Shown here: positions 34,522-43,920 of the stretch, piece after piece | How the letters are laid out: each line of letters opens with the position of its first letter | Numbering within the stretch: position 1 is the stretch's first letter | DNA from: JAKAWQ01 sp963745975 | Lineage (GTDB): Bacteria; Pseudomonadota; Alphaproteobacteria; Acetobacterales; Acetobacteraceae | Assembly (NCBI GenBank): GCA_963745975.1 | Contig: CAVUZJ010000009.1 | Span: 248,001-312,000 of the forward strand | Direction of reading: 5' to 3' | DNA length: 64,000 nt | Program-made: the position numbers and the translations under genes | The notes under the pieces: generated by a model | Told to the model about the DNA's origin: nothing | The model's database searches: none | Seen by the model: only the letters and a program-made list of their open reading frames with translations

Positions 34522-37500
34522 ATGTCGATCCACGTCGCCCTGACCCACCGCACGACCTACCGCTACGACCGGCTGGTCTCACTCGGACCGCAGGTGATCC
34601 GGCTGCGCCCGGCGCCGCACACCCGCACGCCGATCCTCTCCTACGCGCTCGCGGTCGCGCCCGATCCGCACTTCCTCAACTGGCTGCAGGATCCGCAGGG
34701 CAACTTCCTCGCCCGCGTCGTTTTCCCCGAGCGCGTGCGGGATTTCTCGGTCACGGTCGATCTGATCGCCGACATGGCGACGATCGACCCGTTCAATTTC
34801 TTCCTCGAGCCGGATGCGGAGGCCTGGCCCTTCGCCTACGATCCGCTGCTCGAGCACGAATTGCAGCCCTATCGCGACCGGGCGCCACCGGGCCCGTTGC
34901 TTGCCGCTTTGCTCGCCGCCACACCACCCGGCCCCGCCCGCACGGTCGATATGCTGGTCGCGCTCAACCGGCGGGTCGCCGAGCGCATCGCCTACATCGT
35001 GCGGCCCGAGCCCGGCATCTGGCCGGTTGAGGAGACGCTCGGCGAGGGGCGCGGCTCCTGCCGCGATTCCGCCTGGGTGATGGTCCAGGCGCTGCGGGGC
35101 TTAGGCTTCGCCGCCCGCTTCGTCTCCGGCTACCTGATCCAGCTCGTGGCCGACGAGAAGCCGCTCGACGGCCCGCCCGGCCCGGCGGCGGACTTCACCG
35201 ATCTGCACGCCTGGGCGGAGGTCTATCTGCCCGGCGCCGGCTGGGTCGGCCTCGACGCCACGTCTGGACTGCTGGCGGGCGAAGGCCACATCCCGCTCGC
35301 CGCGAGCCCCGACCCGATCTCGGCTGCACCGATCACCGGCATGGTTGAGCCATGCGAGGTCGCCTTCGCCCATCACATGGAGGTGCGGCGGATCCGCGAG
35401 ACACCGCGTGTGACGAAGCCCTATGCCGAGCCGGTCTGGCGCGAGATTCTCGCGGGCGGCGAACGTCTCGACCGGGTGATGGATCGCCAGGGGATCCGGC
35501 TCACGATGGGCGGCGAGCCGACCTTCGTTGCCGCCACCGACCGCGATGCCGCCGAATGGAACACGACCGCGCTCGGCCCCACCAAGCCACGCTATGCCGG
35601 CCGCATGCTGCGCCGCCTCGCACCGCTCTGGATGCCCGGCGCGGCCCTGCAATACACGATGGGCAAACAATATCCCGGCGAGCCGCTGCCGCGCTGGGCG
35701 TTCTACGCGCATGGGCGAGCCGACGGCGAGCCGGTATGGCGCCGCGCCGAGCTGTTCGCCGCCGAGGACGAGAGCGGCGGCGCCACCGCCGCCGACGCGC
35801 AGCATTTCGCGGCGATGCTCGCCGAGCGGCTGCAGATCGATCCTTCCTTCCTCATCGCGGCGCACGAGGACGTGCACTATTACCTCTGGCGCGAAGGGCG
35901 CCTGCCCGCGAACGTACTTGCGGAGGCAAGCCAGCTCGCCGATCCGCTCGAGCGCGAGCGCCTCGCCCGGATCTTCGGCCATGGCCTTGCGGAATCCGTG
36001 GGCAGCGTGCTGCCGCTCCGCCGCGTTGCCGCCAACGGCACGCGCCGGTGGCAATCGGGGAAATGGTTCTTTCGCGCGGGCGCGATGTTCCTCGTTCCCG
36101 GCGATTCGCCGATCGGGCTCCGGCTGCCGCTGGAGAGCCTGCCGTGGGTCTCGCCGGAGCGGCTGGAGCAGGAGATCGAGCCCGATCCCTTCGCGCCGCG
36201 CCCGCCGCTTCCGCCCGCGCAATTCTTTCGCCGTGTCGCTTTGCCCGCCCCGAGCCCCGGGACCGAAAGCGGGCTATTCCGCCCCGTGGCTCAGCCTGCG
36301 CCCGAGATCGGCCGCGAGGAACCCGAGATCGTCCGCACGGCGCTCACGATCGAGCCGCGGGAGGGCAAGATCCACGTCTTCTTTCCCCCGCTCTTCGCCG
36401 CCGAGGACTGGCTCGAGCTCGCCGCCGCGGTCGAGGACACGGCGGCGTCGCTCGACCGGAAGGTCGTTCTCGAAGGCTATCTGCCGCCACGCGACCCGCG
36501 GCTTACGCACTTCTCGGTCACCCCCGATCCGGGCGTGCTCGAGGTGAACATTCCTCCGGCCAGGAGCTTTTCCGAGCAGGTCCGACGCACCGCGGAGCTT
36601 TATGACGCGGCGCGCGCGGAAGGGTTGGCGGCCGAAAAATTCATGCTCGACGGCCGACACGTCGGCACCGGCGGGGGCAACCATGTGGTGATGGGGGCGG
36701 CTGAGGCGGCGGCGAGCCCCTTTCTCCGCCGGCCCGACCTGCTCAAGTCCCTGATCGGCTTCTGGCACAACCACCCTTCCCTCTCCTACCTCTTCAGCGG
36801 CCTTTTCATCGGCCCGACGAGCCAGCATCCGCGGCTCGACGAGGCGCGCGGCGATCAGCTCCACGAGATCGAGATCGCCTTCTCGCGCATCCACCCGAAA
36901 GCCGAGACCTCGCCCTGGCTGGTGGACCGCATCTTCCGCAACCTGCTGGTCGACGTGACCGGCAACACGCACCGGACGGAATTCTGCATCGACAAGCTCT
37001 ACGCGCCGGACGGGCCTGCCGGGCGGCAGGGGCTGGTCGAGTTCCGGGCCTTCGAGATGCCGCCCCATGCCGAGCTTTCGGCGGTGCAGATGCTGCTGAT
37101 GCGGGCAGCGCTCGCCGCCTTCTGGGAGACCCCCTATGAGCGGAGGCTGATCCGCTGGGGCCCCCGCCTCGCCGATGACTTCATGCTGCGCCACTATGTC
37201 GAGGCGGATTTCACCGACGCGCTCGCCGCGCTGGCCGAACGTGGATTCCGCCTCGATCCCGCCTGGTTCGCGCCCCATCTCGAATTCCGCTTTCCCGAGA
37301 TCGGCGCCGTCACCGTCCACGACATGACGCTCTCGCTCCGCCACGGGCTCGAGCCCTGGCACGTGCTTGGCGAGGAGGCGGCCGCCGCCGGCACGGTGCG
37401 CTACGTGGACAGCTCCGTGGAACGGGTCGAGGCGCGGGTCGAGGGATTCGTGGGCGAGCGCTTCACGCTGGCCTGCAACGGCGTCGCCGTGCCGCTCGCG

Positions 37501-37833
37501 CCCACGGCGACCGCGGGGCGCTACGTCGCGGGCGTGCGCTTCAAGGCGTGGGCGCCGGCGGCGGCGCTGCATCCGACGATCGGCATCGAGACGCCGCTCG
37601 TGTTCGACCTCTATGACCGCTGGAACGGGCGGAGCCTGGGCGGCCTCACCTATCACGCCGCCCATCCGGGCGGCCGCGCGTACGAGCGCTTCCCGGTGAA
37701 CGCGAACGAGGCGGAGGCGCGCCGCCGCGCCCGCTTCTTCCCCTTCGGCCACACGCCCGGCCCGATGGAAGCCCCGCGGGAGGGGTTCCCGCGCGAGCAC
37801 CCCCGCACGCTCGATCTGCGCGCCTTCGCATGA
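34522..37833 (+). CDS. Transglutaminase-DUF2126 two-domain protein
   Basis: A 1103-residue protein. The N-terminal transglutaminase-like domain has its triad at Cys180 (GRGSCRDSAW), His229 (DLHAWAEVYLP) and Asp245 (GLDATSG). From about residue 320 to the end lies the DUF2126 region, beginning RLTMGGEPTFV and including GKQYPGEPLPRWAFY, GTGGGNHVVMG and NHPSLSYLFSGLFIGPTSQHPR; this region has been related to glutamine-synthetase/GCS2-like amidoligases. The combination suggests both forming and exchanging or cutting amide bonds. The ATG at 34522 gives the standard family start (MSIHVALTHRTTYRYDR). It overlaps the next gene by four bases. No signal peptide is seen, so the action is probably cytoplasmic. 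Substrate unknown. Confidence 0.92.
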   Translation: MSIHVALTHRTTYRYDRLVSLGPQVIRLRPAPHTRTPILSYALAVAPDPHFLNWLQDPQGNFLARVVFPERVRDFSVTVDLIADMATIDPFNFFLEPDAEAWPFAYDPLLEHELQPYRDRAPPGPLLAALLAATPPGPARTVDMLVALNRRVAERIAYIVRPEPGIWPVEETLGEGRGSCRDSAWVMVQALRGLGFAARFVSGYLIQLVADEKPLDGPPGPAADFTDLHAWAEVYLPGAGWVGLDATSGLLAGEGHIPLAASPDPISAAPITGMVEPCEVAFAHHMEVRRIRETPRVTKPYAEPVWREILAGGERLDRVMDRQGIRLTMGGEPTFVAATDRDAAEWNTTALGPTKPRYAGRMLRRLAPLWMPGAALQYTMGKQYPGEPLPRWAFYAHGRADGEPVWRRAELFAAEDESGGATAADAQHFAAMLAERLQIDPSFLIAAHEDVHYYLWREGRLPANVLAEASQLADPLERERLARIFGHGLAESVGSVLPLRRVAANGTRRWQSGKWFFRAGAMFLVPGDSPIGLRLPLESLPWVSPERLEQEIEPDPFAPRPPLPPAQFFRRVALPAPSPGTESGLFRPVAQPAPEIGREEPEIVRTALTIEPREGKIHVFFPPLFAAEDWLELAAAVEDTAASLDRKVVLEGYLPPRDPRLTHFSVTPDPGVLEVNIPPARSFSEQVRRTAELYDAARAEGLAAEKFMLDGRHVGTGGGNHVVMGAAEAAASPFLRRPDLLKSLIGFWHNHPSLSYLFSGLFIGPTSQHPRLDEARGDQLHEIEIAFSRIHPKAETSPWLVDRIFRNLLVDVTGNTHRTEFCIDKLYAPDGPAGRQGLVEFRAFEMPPHAELSAVQMLLMRAALAAFWETPYERRLIRWGPRLADDFMLRHYVEADFTDALAALAERGFRLDPAWFAPHLEFRFPEIGAVTVHDMTLSLRHGLEPWHVLGEEAAAAGTVRYVDSSVERVEARVEGFVGERFTLACNGVAVPLAPTATAGRYVAGVRFKAWAPAAALHPTIGIETPLVFDLYDRWNGRSLGGLTYHAAHPGGRAYERFPVNANEAEARRRARFFPFGHTPGPMEAPREGFPREHPRTLDLRAFA

Positions 37834-40343
37834 ACGACGCGGCACTCGCCACCGGCATCGACGAGATGGTCGACGGGCAGGGACGGCTGCGCCCGCATTG
37901 GCGGCCGGTGCTCGGCGGGGTCGCGAACCTCGGCGAGGGGGGGCTCGCCGAGCGGGCGCGCCGCCTCGACCTCGCCTTCGAGGAAGAGGGCGTGGCCGCG
38001 GTGCTGCCGGCAGCGGGCGAGCCGGGAAAGTTCGAGACCGCGAGCATCTGGCGCTGCGATCCGGTGCCGCTGCCGCTGGCCGGCGCCGAGTTCGCGGCAC
38101 TCGAGGCCGGGCTTGCGCAGCGCGCGCGGCTCATGGCGGCGATCCTCGCCGACCTCTACGGCCCGCAGCGCCTGCTCGCCGAGGGCCAGCTGCCGCCGGC
38201 GCTGGTCTTCGCCAACCCGGGCTTTCTCCGGCCCTGCCACAGCCCGGCGCCGCTCCCGCCGCCCGACCTCCAGCTCTATGCCGCGGACCTCGTGCGGGGG
38301 CCGGACGGGGCCTGGCGCGTGCTTGCCGACCGGCTCGCGGGCCCCTCGGGCCTCGGCCTCGCCCAGGAGAACCGCCGCCTGCTCGGCCGCGTGCTGCCGG
38401 AGCTTTTCCGCGGCGCCGAGGTCGCACCGCTCCGCCCTTTCTTCGAGTTCTGGCAGGACGCGCTCTACCGGCTCGCCCCCGCGGGCCGGGCCTATCCGGG
38501 GATCGCGCTGCTTTCGCCCGGCACTCGGGACGCGCTCTGGTACGAGCACATGCTGCTCTCCCGCGCGCTTGGCTCAGCGCTGGTCGAGGGCGCCGATCTC
38601 ACGGTTCGCTCGGGCGTCGTCTTCCTCAAGACGCTGAAGGGCTTGCAGCAGATCGACGTGCTTCTCCGCCGCCTGCCCGGGGCGGCGCTCGATCCGCTCG
38701 AGCTGGCGCCGAACAGCACCGCGGGCGCGGTCGGGCTGATGGCGGCGATGCGCGAGGCGGCGGTGCGCATCGTCAACCATCCCGGGGCGGACCTTTTGGA
38801 GGCGCCGGCGCTCGCCGCGTTCCTGCCCGCGCTCTGCAAGCGGCTGCTCGGCGAGGAGCTGAAGCTCGCTTCGCTCGAGACGCTCTGGCTCGGCGAGGAG
38901 GCGTCCTGCAAGCGCTTCCTCGCAGCACCCGAGGCCTGGTTGCTGCGGCCCGCCCTCGATGGGGCGGCGGCGGCCGTGGCGCCGGCGGCGATGGCGGCCG
39001 AGGCATGGCTCTCGGTCCAGGCCCGGCTGCGCCACCGCGCTTGGGAATATGCCGCGACCGAGGCGGTGGCGCCCTCGGTCGCCCCGTCGGTCATGTTGCA
39101 GGGCAGCAACTCCGGCCTCATCCCGCGCCCGCTGGTGCTCCGCCTCTTCCTCGCCGGCGGCGCGGACGCGTGGCGCGCCATGCCGGGCGGGCTCGCGCGG
39201 GTGCTCGAGCCGGGCGCACGGCTGGCGGGGCGTCTTCCCCAAAGCGGGGTCGCCAAGGATGTCTGGGTGCTCGCCGAGGAGGACAGCGACCTCATCGGCC
39301 CGACTGCGGCGCCGCTGCCGAAGCTGCCGATCCGGCGCACCGTGGGCGAGCTGCCGAGCCGGGCGGCAGACGACAGCTTCTGGCTCGGGCGCTATGTCGA
39401 GCGCCTGGAGGACACCGCGCGGCTCGTGCGGGCGGCACTTGCCCGGCTCGAGCGGGGCCGGAGCCTGCCGCGCGAATATGTCGAGCGGCAGAGCCTCGAC
39501 CGCATCCTCCTTGACGCGCGGCTGATCGACCGCGACGCGACCGCCTCGCCCGCCGCACTCGCGGCACAGCTCCTCGCCCTCGTGCGACCCGGCGGGGCGG
39601 TGAACGCCTGCCTCGAGGAGCTGGCGCGGCTCACCGAGCGCTCGCGCGACCGGCTCACCTCCGACATGTACGCGGCCTTCACCCAGAGCCTGCGGGCGGC
39701 GCGGACCGAGGCCGGGCGGGTCGGCCGCAGCCTCGATGCGCTGGCGCATGCAATGCAGGTAGCACTCCGCTTCTCGACCATCGTCGCCGGCATCGCGGCG
39801 GAGAACATGGTGCGCGGCGGCACCTGGCTCTTCCTCGAGCTGGGCCGGCGGCTCGAGCGCGCGCATTCGGTCGCCCGCATCGCGACGCAGGCGCTCGCCG
39901 AGCCGCCGTCGCGGATCGAGACTGGGCTCATCCTGATGCTCGACCTCTGCAATTCGGCGATCACCTATCGCAGCCGCTACCTCACCCTGGTCCAGCCGGC
40001 GCCAGTGCTCGACCTCGTGCTCGCCGACGAGGCCAATCCGCGCGCGCTCGCCTTCCAGCTCGCCGCCATCCGCCGCCTGCTGGCGGACGTCGCGGCCGGG
40101 GCGGAGACAAGCCTCGCCGAGGAGGCCGCTTCGCTGCTCGAGGAGACGCTGGCACTCGTCGCGCGCGTCTCCGAGGGCGCCGATCAGGCGGTCGAGGCCG
40201 CGGTGCTGCCGCCAAGGCTCGCGGAGGTCGGCGCGCGGATCGGCGCGCTCTCGGACCGGCTTTCGCGACGGTATTTCGCGCTGCTGCCGGCGGCACAAGC
40301 GCTCGGCTTCGGCGAGGCGGCGGAGGTGCGCGGCGCGGCATGA
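37830..40343 (+). CDS. ATP-grasp (degenerate)/alpha-E fusion protein
   Basis: An 837-residue fusion. Residues about 1-500 follow the permuted ATP-grasp of the DUF404/DUF407 family; about 515-837 form an alpha-E domain starting DDSFWLGRYVERLEDTARLVRAAL. Compared with the intact paralogue at 32895-34373, the nucleotide-binding motifs have decayed: DNARTPSG has become DRLAGPSG, KPVGESGGYG has become RPALDGAAAA, and NSSQGGGSKDTW has become RLPQSGVAKDVW. ATP binding is therefore doubtful, and the domain may be a regulatory or scaffold partner. ATGA overlaps at both ends couple it to the transglutaminase genes. Fused ATP-grasp/alpha-E proteins are known beside DUF2126 genes. Confidence 0.88.
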   Translation: MNDAALATGIDEMVDGQGRLRPHWRPVLGGVANLGEGGLAERARRLDLAFEEEGVAAVLPAAGEPGKFETASIWRCDPVPLPLAGAEFAALEAGLAQRARLMAAILADLYGPQRLLAEGQLPPALVFANPGFLRPCHSPAPLPPPDLQLYAADLVRGPDGAWRVLADRLAGPSGLGLAQENRRLLGRVLPELFRGAEVAPLRPFFEFWQDALYRLAPAGRAYPGIALLSPGTRDALWYEHMLLSRALGSALVEGADLTVRSGVVFLKTLKGLQQIDVLLRRLPGAALDPLELAPNSTAGAVGLMAAMREAAVRIVNHPGADLLEAPALAAFLPALCKRLLGEELKLASLETLWLGEEASCKRFLAAPEAWLLRPALDGAAAAVAPAAMAAEAWLSVQARLRHRAWEYAATEAVAPSVAPSVMLQGSNSGLIPRPLVLRLFLAGGADAWRAMPGGLARVLEPGARLAGRLPQSGVAKDVWVLAEEDSDLIGPTAAPLPKLPIRRTVGELPSRAADDSFWLGRYVERLEDTARLVRAALARLERGRSLPREYVERQSLDRILLDARLIDRDATASPAALAAQLLALVRPGGAVNACLEELARLTERSRDRLTSDMYAAFTQSLRAARTEAGRVGRSLDALAHAMQVALRFSTIVAGIAAENMVRGGTWLFLELGRRLERAHSVARIATQALAEPPSRIETGLILMLDLCNSAITYRSRYLTLVQPAPVLDLVLADEANPRALAFQLAAIRRLLADVAAGAETSLAEEAASLLEETLALVARVSEGADQAVEAAVLPPRLAEVGARIGALSDRLSRRYFALLPAAQALGFGEAAEVRGAA

Positions 40344-41212
40344 AATACCGGCTTCGGCACGTAACCGCATACCGCTACAGCGAGCCGGTGGACCTCGCGA
40401 CCCACATGCTGCACCTCTCGCCGCTTTCGCGTCCCGGACAGGAAGTGCTGCGCGCCGCCATCCGCACCGCGCCCGACCCGGCGCGGCGGAGCGAGGGGAT
40501 CGACCATTTCGGCAACCTTGTGACGTGGCTTTTTCTGCACGCGCTGCATCAGGATTTTTCGGTGACCAGCGAGGCCGAGGTCGCGGTTGCGTTCGCGCCG
40601 CCACCGGCGGACGAGGAAACGCCGGCGTGGGAAGAGGTCGCGAGGCTCGCCGCGGCGGCGGGGCCCGGCGCGTGGGAGGCGGCGGAGTTCCTCTTCGACA
40701 GCCCGCACGCGCCGGCGGACGCGAGCGTGCGGGCCTGGCTCGCGCCGCCGTTCACGCCGGGCCGGCCGATCCTTGCGGCACTGCGCGAGCTGCTGCCGCG
40801 CTTCAAGGCGCATTTCACCTTCCGCCCGGGCGTGACCAGCATCGCAACGCCGGTTGCCAAGGTGCTGGCGGCGCGCGCGGGGGTTTGCCAGGACTTCTCG
40901 CATGTGATGATCGCAGGGCTGCGCGCGCTCGGCCTGCCGGCGCGCTATGCCTCGGGCTATCTGCGAACGCGGCCGCCGCCGGGCACGGCGCGGCGGCTGG
41001 GCGTCGATCAGTCCCACGCCTGGGTGGAATGCTGGCTTGGCCCGGCGCACGGGTGGCTCGGGCTCGACCCCACCAACAACCTCGTGGTGCAGGACGAGCA
41101 TGTGCTGATCGCGGTGGGGCGCGACTATGCGGACGTGAGCCCGGTGCGCGGCGTCATCCTTGGCGGCGGGGCGCACGACCTCACCGTGAGCGTCGATCTC
41201 GAGCCGGTGTGA
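40340..41212 (+). CDS. Transglutaminase family protein
   Basis: A 290-residue protein of the bacterial transglutaminase-like family (COG1305) with an N-terminal beta domain (MKYRLRHVTAYRYSEPVDLA). The triad is Cys183 (GVCQDFSH), His226 (QSHAWVECWL) and Asp243 (GLDPTNN). Members cleave or transfer amide bonds. It is the third gene of the operon, overlapping the ATP-grasp/alpha-E fusion by ATGA. Together with the divergent pair the locus encodes two transglutaminases, two ATP-grasps and two alpha-E domains. The proteasome-like peptidase Anbu, often found with such clusters, is absent from this window. Confidence 0.92.
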   Translation: MKYRLRHVTAYRYSEPVDLATHMLHLSPLSRPGQEVLRAAIRTAPDPARRSEGIDHFGNLVTWLFLHALHQDFSVTSEAEVAVAFAPPPADEETPAWEEVARLAAAAGPGAWEAAEFLFDSPHAPADASVRAWLAPPFTPGRPILAALRELLPRFKAHFTFRPGVTSIATPVAKVLAARAGVCQDFSHVMIAGLRALGLPARYASGYLRTRPPPGTARRLGVDQSHAWVECWLGPAHGWLGLDPTNNLVVQDEHVLIAVGRDYADVSPVRGVILGGGAHDLTVSVDLEPV

Positions 41213-41285
41213 CGCAAGTCACACCGGCGCCCGTGCCGCACCGGTATCGTCCTGCCGCGCGCCGGTTCGGGAGACAGAGGACGCC

Positions 41286-41591
41286 ATGAGCTCATACGCA
41301 GCGCTCGCCGATCTTGTCCCCTGCGATGGCGGGTTCCATGCGCCCTGCAGCGAACCGGTGCGGAGACTCGCATTTTCGGGGCGAATTTTAGCCCCATTGC
41401 GCGACGATTTCGGCAGGTTCGACGGGTTTGTGCTCGAGATCGGGCGGGGCAAGGAGCGGTGCTTCGAGACCGACGATTGCGAGATTGCCGGGCTCGTGCA
41501 GCTTGCCTGGTTCGAGCGCCGGACCGTCTCGGTCCTTGTCGAGCCTGGGTTTCTCCGCCGTCCGCTTGCGGTGATCCTCGAGGAGGCTTGA
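41286..41591 (+). CDS. Hypothetical protein, 101 residues
   Basis: I do not recognise this protein. It starts with ATG at 41286, preceded by AGAGGA four bases upstream, and has strong third-position GC typical of real genes here. It has four cysteines (PCDGGFHAPCSE, RCFETDDCE) and a beta-rich look (VLEIGRGKERCF, TVSVLVEPGF). It follows the transglutaminase gene by 73 bases on the same strand and could be an accessory of that system, but a separate promoter cannot be excluded. It is convergent with the interrupted MFS gene, 24 bases away. Confidence 0.6.
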   Translation: MSSYAALADLVPCDGGFHAPCSEPVRRLAFSGRILAPLRDDFGRFDGFVLEIGRGKERCFETDDCEIAGLVQLAWFERRTVSVLVEPGFLRRPLAVILEEA

Positions 41592-41805
41592 GGGGCTCGG
41601 GCGCGCGGGGGAGGATCAGCGGGGGCGCGCGTCGGGGGCCTCGGCGAGTGCCACGTCCGCACGGATCCAGAACGAGACGACGATGCCCGCGGCCAGCAGC
41701 AGGATCGAGAGCAAGAAGGGCAGTACGTAGCTGCCCGAGAGCTGGCTCACGACGCCGAAGGCGAGCGATGGACACTTAGCGCCTTGGGTTGCGAGGCAAG
41801 AACGC

Positions 41806-42312
41806 GTGAGTGCGGCTCTGGACGACACGGAAGCGACTACGGCCAGAGGCAAAGGTACGCGCCGTTCCTGGCCGGGCGGGGAGAAGCGTCGCATCGTCGA
41901 GGAAGCCTTTCGTCCCGGTGCGTCGGTCGCCGACGTCGCACGGAGGTATGGGCTGAACGCCAACCAAGTGTTCAACTGGCGGCGGCGGGCGCTCGCAGCG
42001 GCGAAGACCAGGAGCAGGTCGGCGGCGCTGGTACCGCGAGGTGAAGTGTCGGCCGCGCCGGCCGCTACGTTCCTCCCGATTGGCACGATCGGGCAGACGA
42101 ATGACGAGGCGGCGTCGTTAGTGTCGCCACCGGCTGTCGCTGCGGCAGGGGCCGAGCACCTGGACCACCTCACCGCGCCGCGTCCGGCGCCGACTGGGAG
42201 CACGGGACTGATCGAGATCGATCTGACGTGCGGGACGCGCCTGCGGGTGGATGCGTTTGTCAACGAGCGGGCGCTGCGGCGGGTGTTGTCGGTGCTGAAA
42301 GCAGCATCGTGA
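41806..42312 (+). CDS. tnpA: IS66 family protein TnpA
   Basis: A 168-residue protein starting with GTG at 41806. The N-terminal helix-turn-helix reads KRRIVEEAFRPGASVADVARRYGLNANQVFNWRR, the IS3/IS66 TnpA-type DNA-binding domain (residues about 27-60). The C-terminal region LIEIDLTCGTRLRVDAFVNERALRRVLSVLK is the conserved tail. TnpA binds the element ends and works with TnpB and TnpC in transposition. Its stop overlaps the GTG start of tnpB. Codon use is slightly less GC-biased than the neighbouring genes. Confidence 0.92.
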   Translation: MSAALDDTEATTARGKGTRRSWPGGEKRRIVEEAFRPGASVADVARRYGLNANQVFNWRRRALAAAKTRSRSAALVPRGEVSAAPAATFLPIGTIGQTNDEAASLVSPPAVAAAGAEHLDHLTAPRPAPTGSTGLIEIDLTCGTRLRVDAFVNERALRRVLSVLKAAS

Positions 42313-42662
42313 TCTCGGTCGCGCCGGGTACCAAGGTGTATCTTTCCTGCCAGCCCGTCAGCATGCGCCTGGGCTTCGACGGCCTGGCCGCACGCGTATC
42401 GCAGGTGCTCCATGCCGATCCTTTCTCCGGGCACCTGTTTTTGTTCCGCAGCAAGCGCGCGGATTACCTGAGGCTGCTGCACTACGACGGGACTGGCCTG
42501 TGCCTGTTCGCCAAGCGCCTGGAGAGGGGCAAGTTCGTCTGGCCGCCGATCGTCGATGGCCAGATGGTATTGACACCGGCGCAAGTGGCGTTGCTGCTGG
42601 AAGCGATGGACTGGCGGCGAACAGTCGCCGCCGAACTACCCCGTAGGCCAGTGATGGTCTGA
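42309..42662 (+). CDS. tnpB: IS66 family protein TnpB (Orf2)
   Basis: A 117-residue protein starting with GTG in a GTGA overlap with tnpA. It matches IS66 Orf2 along its length: GTKVYLSCQPVSMRLGFDGLAARV (about 7-30), DPFSGHLFLFRSKRADYLRLLHYDGTGLCLFAKRLERGKFVWP (about 38-80). TnpB is needed for IS66 transposition, but its biochemical role is not defined. It appears intact. Confidence 0.93.
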   Translation: MISVAPGTKVYLSCQPVSMRLGFDGLAARVSQVLHADPFSGHLFLFRSKRADYLRLLHYDGTGLCLFAKRLERGKFVWPPIVDGQMVLTPAQVALLLEAMDWRRTVAAELPRRPVMV

Positions 42663-42738
42663 CGGCAAGAAGAAAAATATCAGCGATTCGTATAGCAGAA
42701 CGATTGTCGCCACGAATCTGTTCTTGTAGTCTGTGGCG

Positions 42739-43920
42739 ATGTCCTTTGCCATCCAACCTCTGCCGGAAGACCTTGATGCCCTGCGCAGTTTTGCAGCGGA
42801 TTTGCAGGCCGAGCTGGCGCGCAAGGACATCGAGATCACCGTCCGCGACGCCGAGATCCACGCCAAGACGCTGCACATCGAGAAGCTCAAGATGCAGCTC
42901 GCCGTGTTGCGCCGCGCACGGTTCGGCCGTTCCTCCGAGAAGCTCGACCGCGACATTGAACAGCTTGAGCTGCTGATCGGTGAACTCGAGGAGGAGGCCG
43001 CTGAGGAAGATGCGCGCGCTGCCGCCGCCGATCCCGCCGGTGCCACTGAACAGAATGGACCGAAGCATCCCGACCGGGGGCGCCCGCGCAAGCAGCCCGG
43101 TCGTACCAAGCTGCCGGACCATCTGCCGCGCGAGATCGTCACCCACGAGCCCGCCTGCACCTGCCCCGGCTGCGGCGGCAAAGTGTTCAGCCGGATCGGC
43201 CAGGACGAACGCGAGGTGCTCGAATACATCCCCTCCAGCTTCAAGGTGATCCAGCACATCCGCCCCAAGCTGAGCTGCCGTGTCTGCGAGACGATCGTGC
43301 AGGCGCCAATGCCCTCCCTGCCCATCGAGCGCGGGCGCCCAGGCCCCGGCCTGCTCGCCCGCGTCGCGGTGTCGAAGTTCTGCGATCACCTTCCGCTGCA
43401 CCGTCAGAGCACCATCTACGCGCGCGAGGGCGTCGAGCTCGACCGCGCGACACTCGCTGACTGGATGGGCCAGGTGGTGTTCCTGCTCACCCCGCTCGCC
43501 GAGGCGATCAACCGTCACATCCGCGCCGGTGCCGTGCTGCACGCCGACGACACCACCGTGCCGGTGCTTGCACCGGGTCTGGGTCGGACCGCAACCGGAC
43601 GGCTATGGGTCGTGGTGCGTGACGAGCGCCCTTGGGGTTCGGATGTGCCACCCGCCGCGTTCTATCGCTACTCGTCCGACCGCAAGGGCATCCACGCCGA
43701 AGCGCTGCTCGGCACCTGCCGTGGCTTCCTGCATGCCGACGGCTACGCAGGGTTCGATCGCCTCTACCGGCCGACGACTCCGGCGGGGGCGCCGCCGCTG
43801 GTCGAGGTGGCTTGCTGGAGCCACGTTCGCCGCAAGTTCTACGACGTGCATCACGCCACCGCCTCGCCGATTGCGCTCGCGGCCCTGCAGCGGATCGCGA
43901 CGCTGTTGGGGAGACGATAG
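42739..43920 (+). pseudogene. tnpC: IS66 transposase TnpC, 3'-truncated
   Basis: The reading frame gives 393 residues (a GTG two codons earlier is possible) where IS66 transposases normally have above 500. Present are the N-terminal coiled-coil region, the zinc-binding segment CTCPGCGGKVFSRIGQ, the leucine/arginine block AVSKFCDHLPLHRQS and two DDE aspartates (LHADDTTVPVL, HADGYAGFD). The remaining catalytic glutamate and the C-terminal tail are missing. After ALQRIATL the sequence passes into MFS DNA, whose TAG supplies the stop. The protein should be inactive in catalysis. Confidence 0.9.

Larger units (their letters stand above)
41772..43906 (+). mobile_element. IS66-family insertion sequence, right end missing
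   Basis: The element contains tnpA, tnpB and a 3'-truncated tnpC in standard IS66 order. The left boundary is set by the end of host MFS sequence at 41771; the element then reads ACACTTAGCGCC, similar to the GTAAGCGCC-type ends of the family. The right boundary is set by MFS sequence resuming at 43907, in the middle of tnpC, so the last part of tnpC and the right inverted repeat are absent. Only three bases (TGG) are shared at the two junctions rather than the usual eight-base duplication. Confidence 0.85.

Noticed and set aside
41765..43914. Eight-base target duplication typical of IS66
   Set aside because: Only TGG is shared at the two junctions; the next bases differ.
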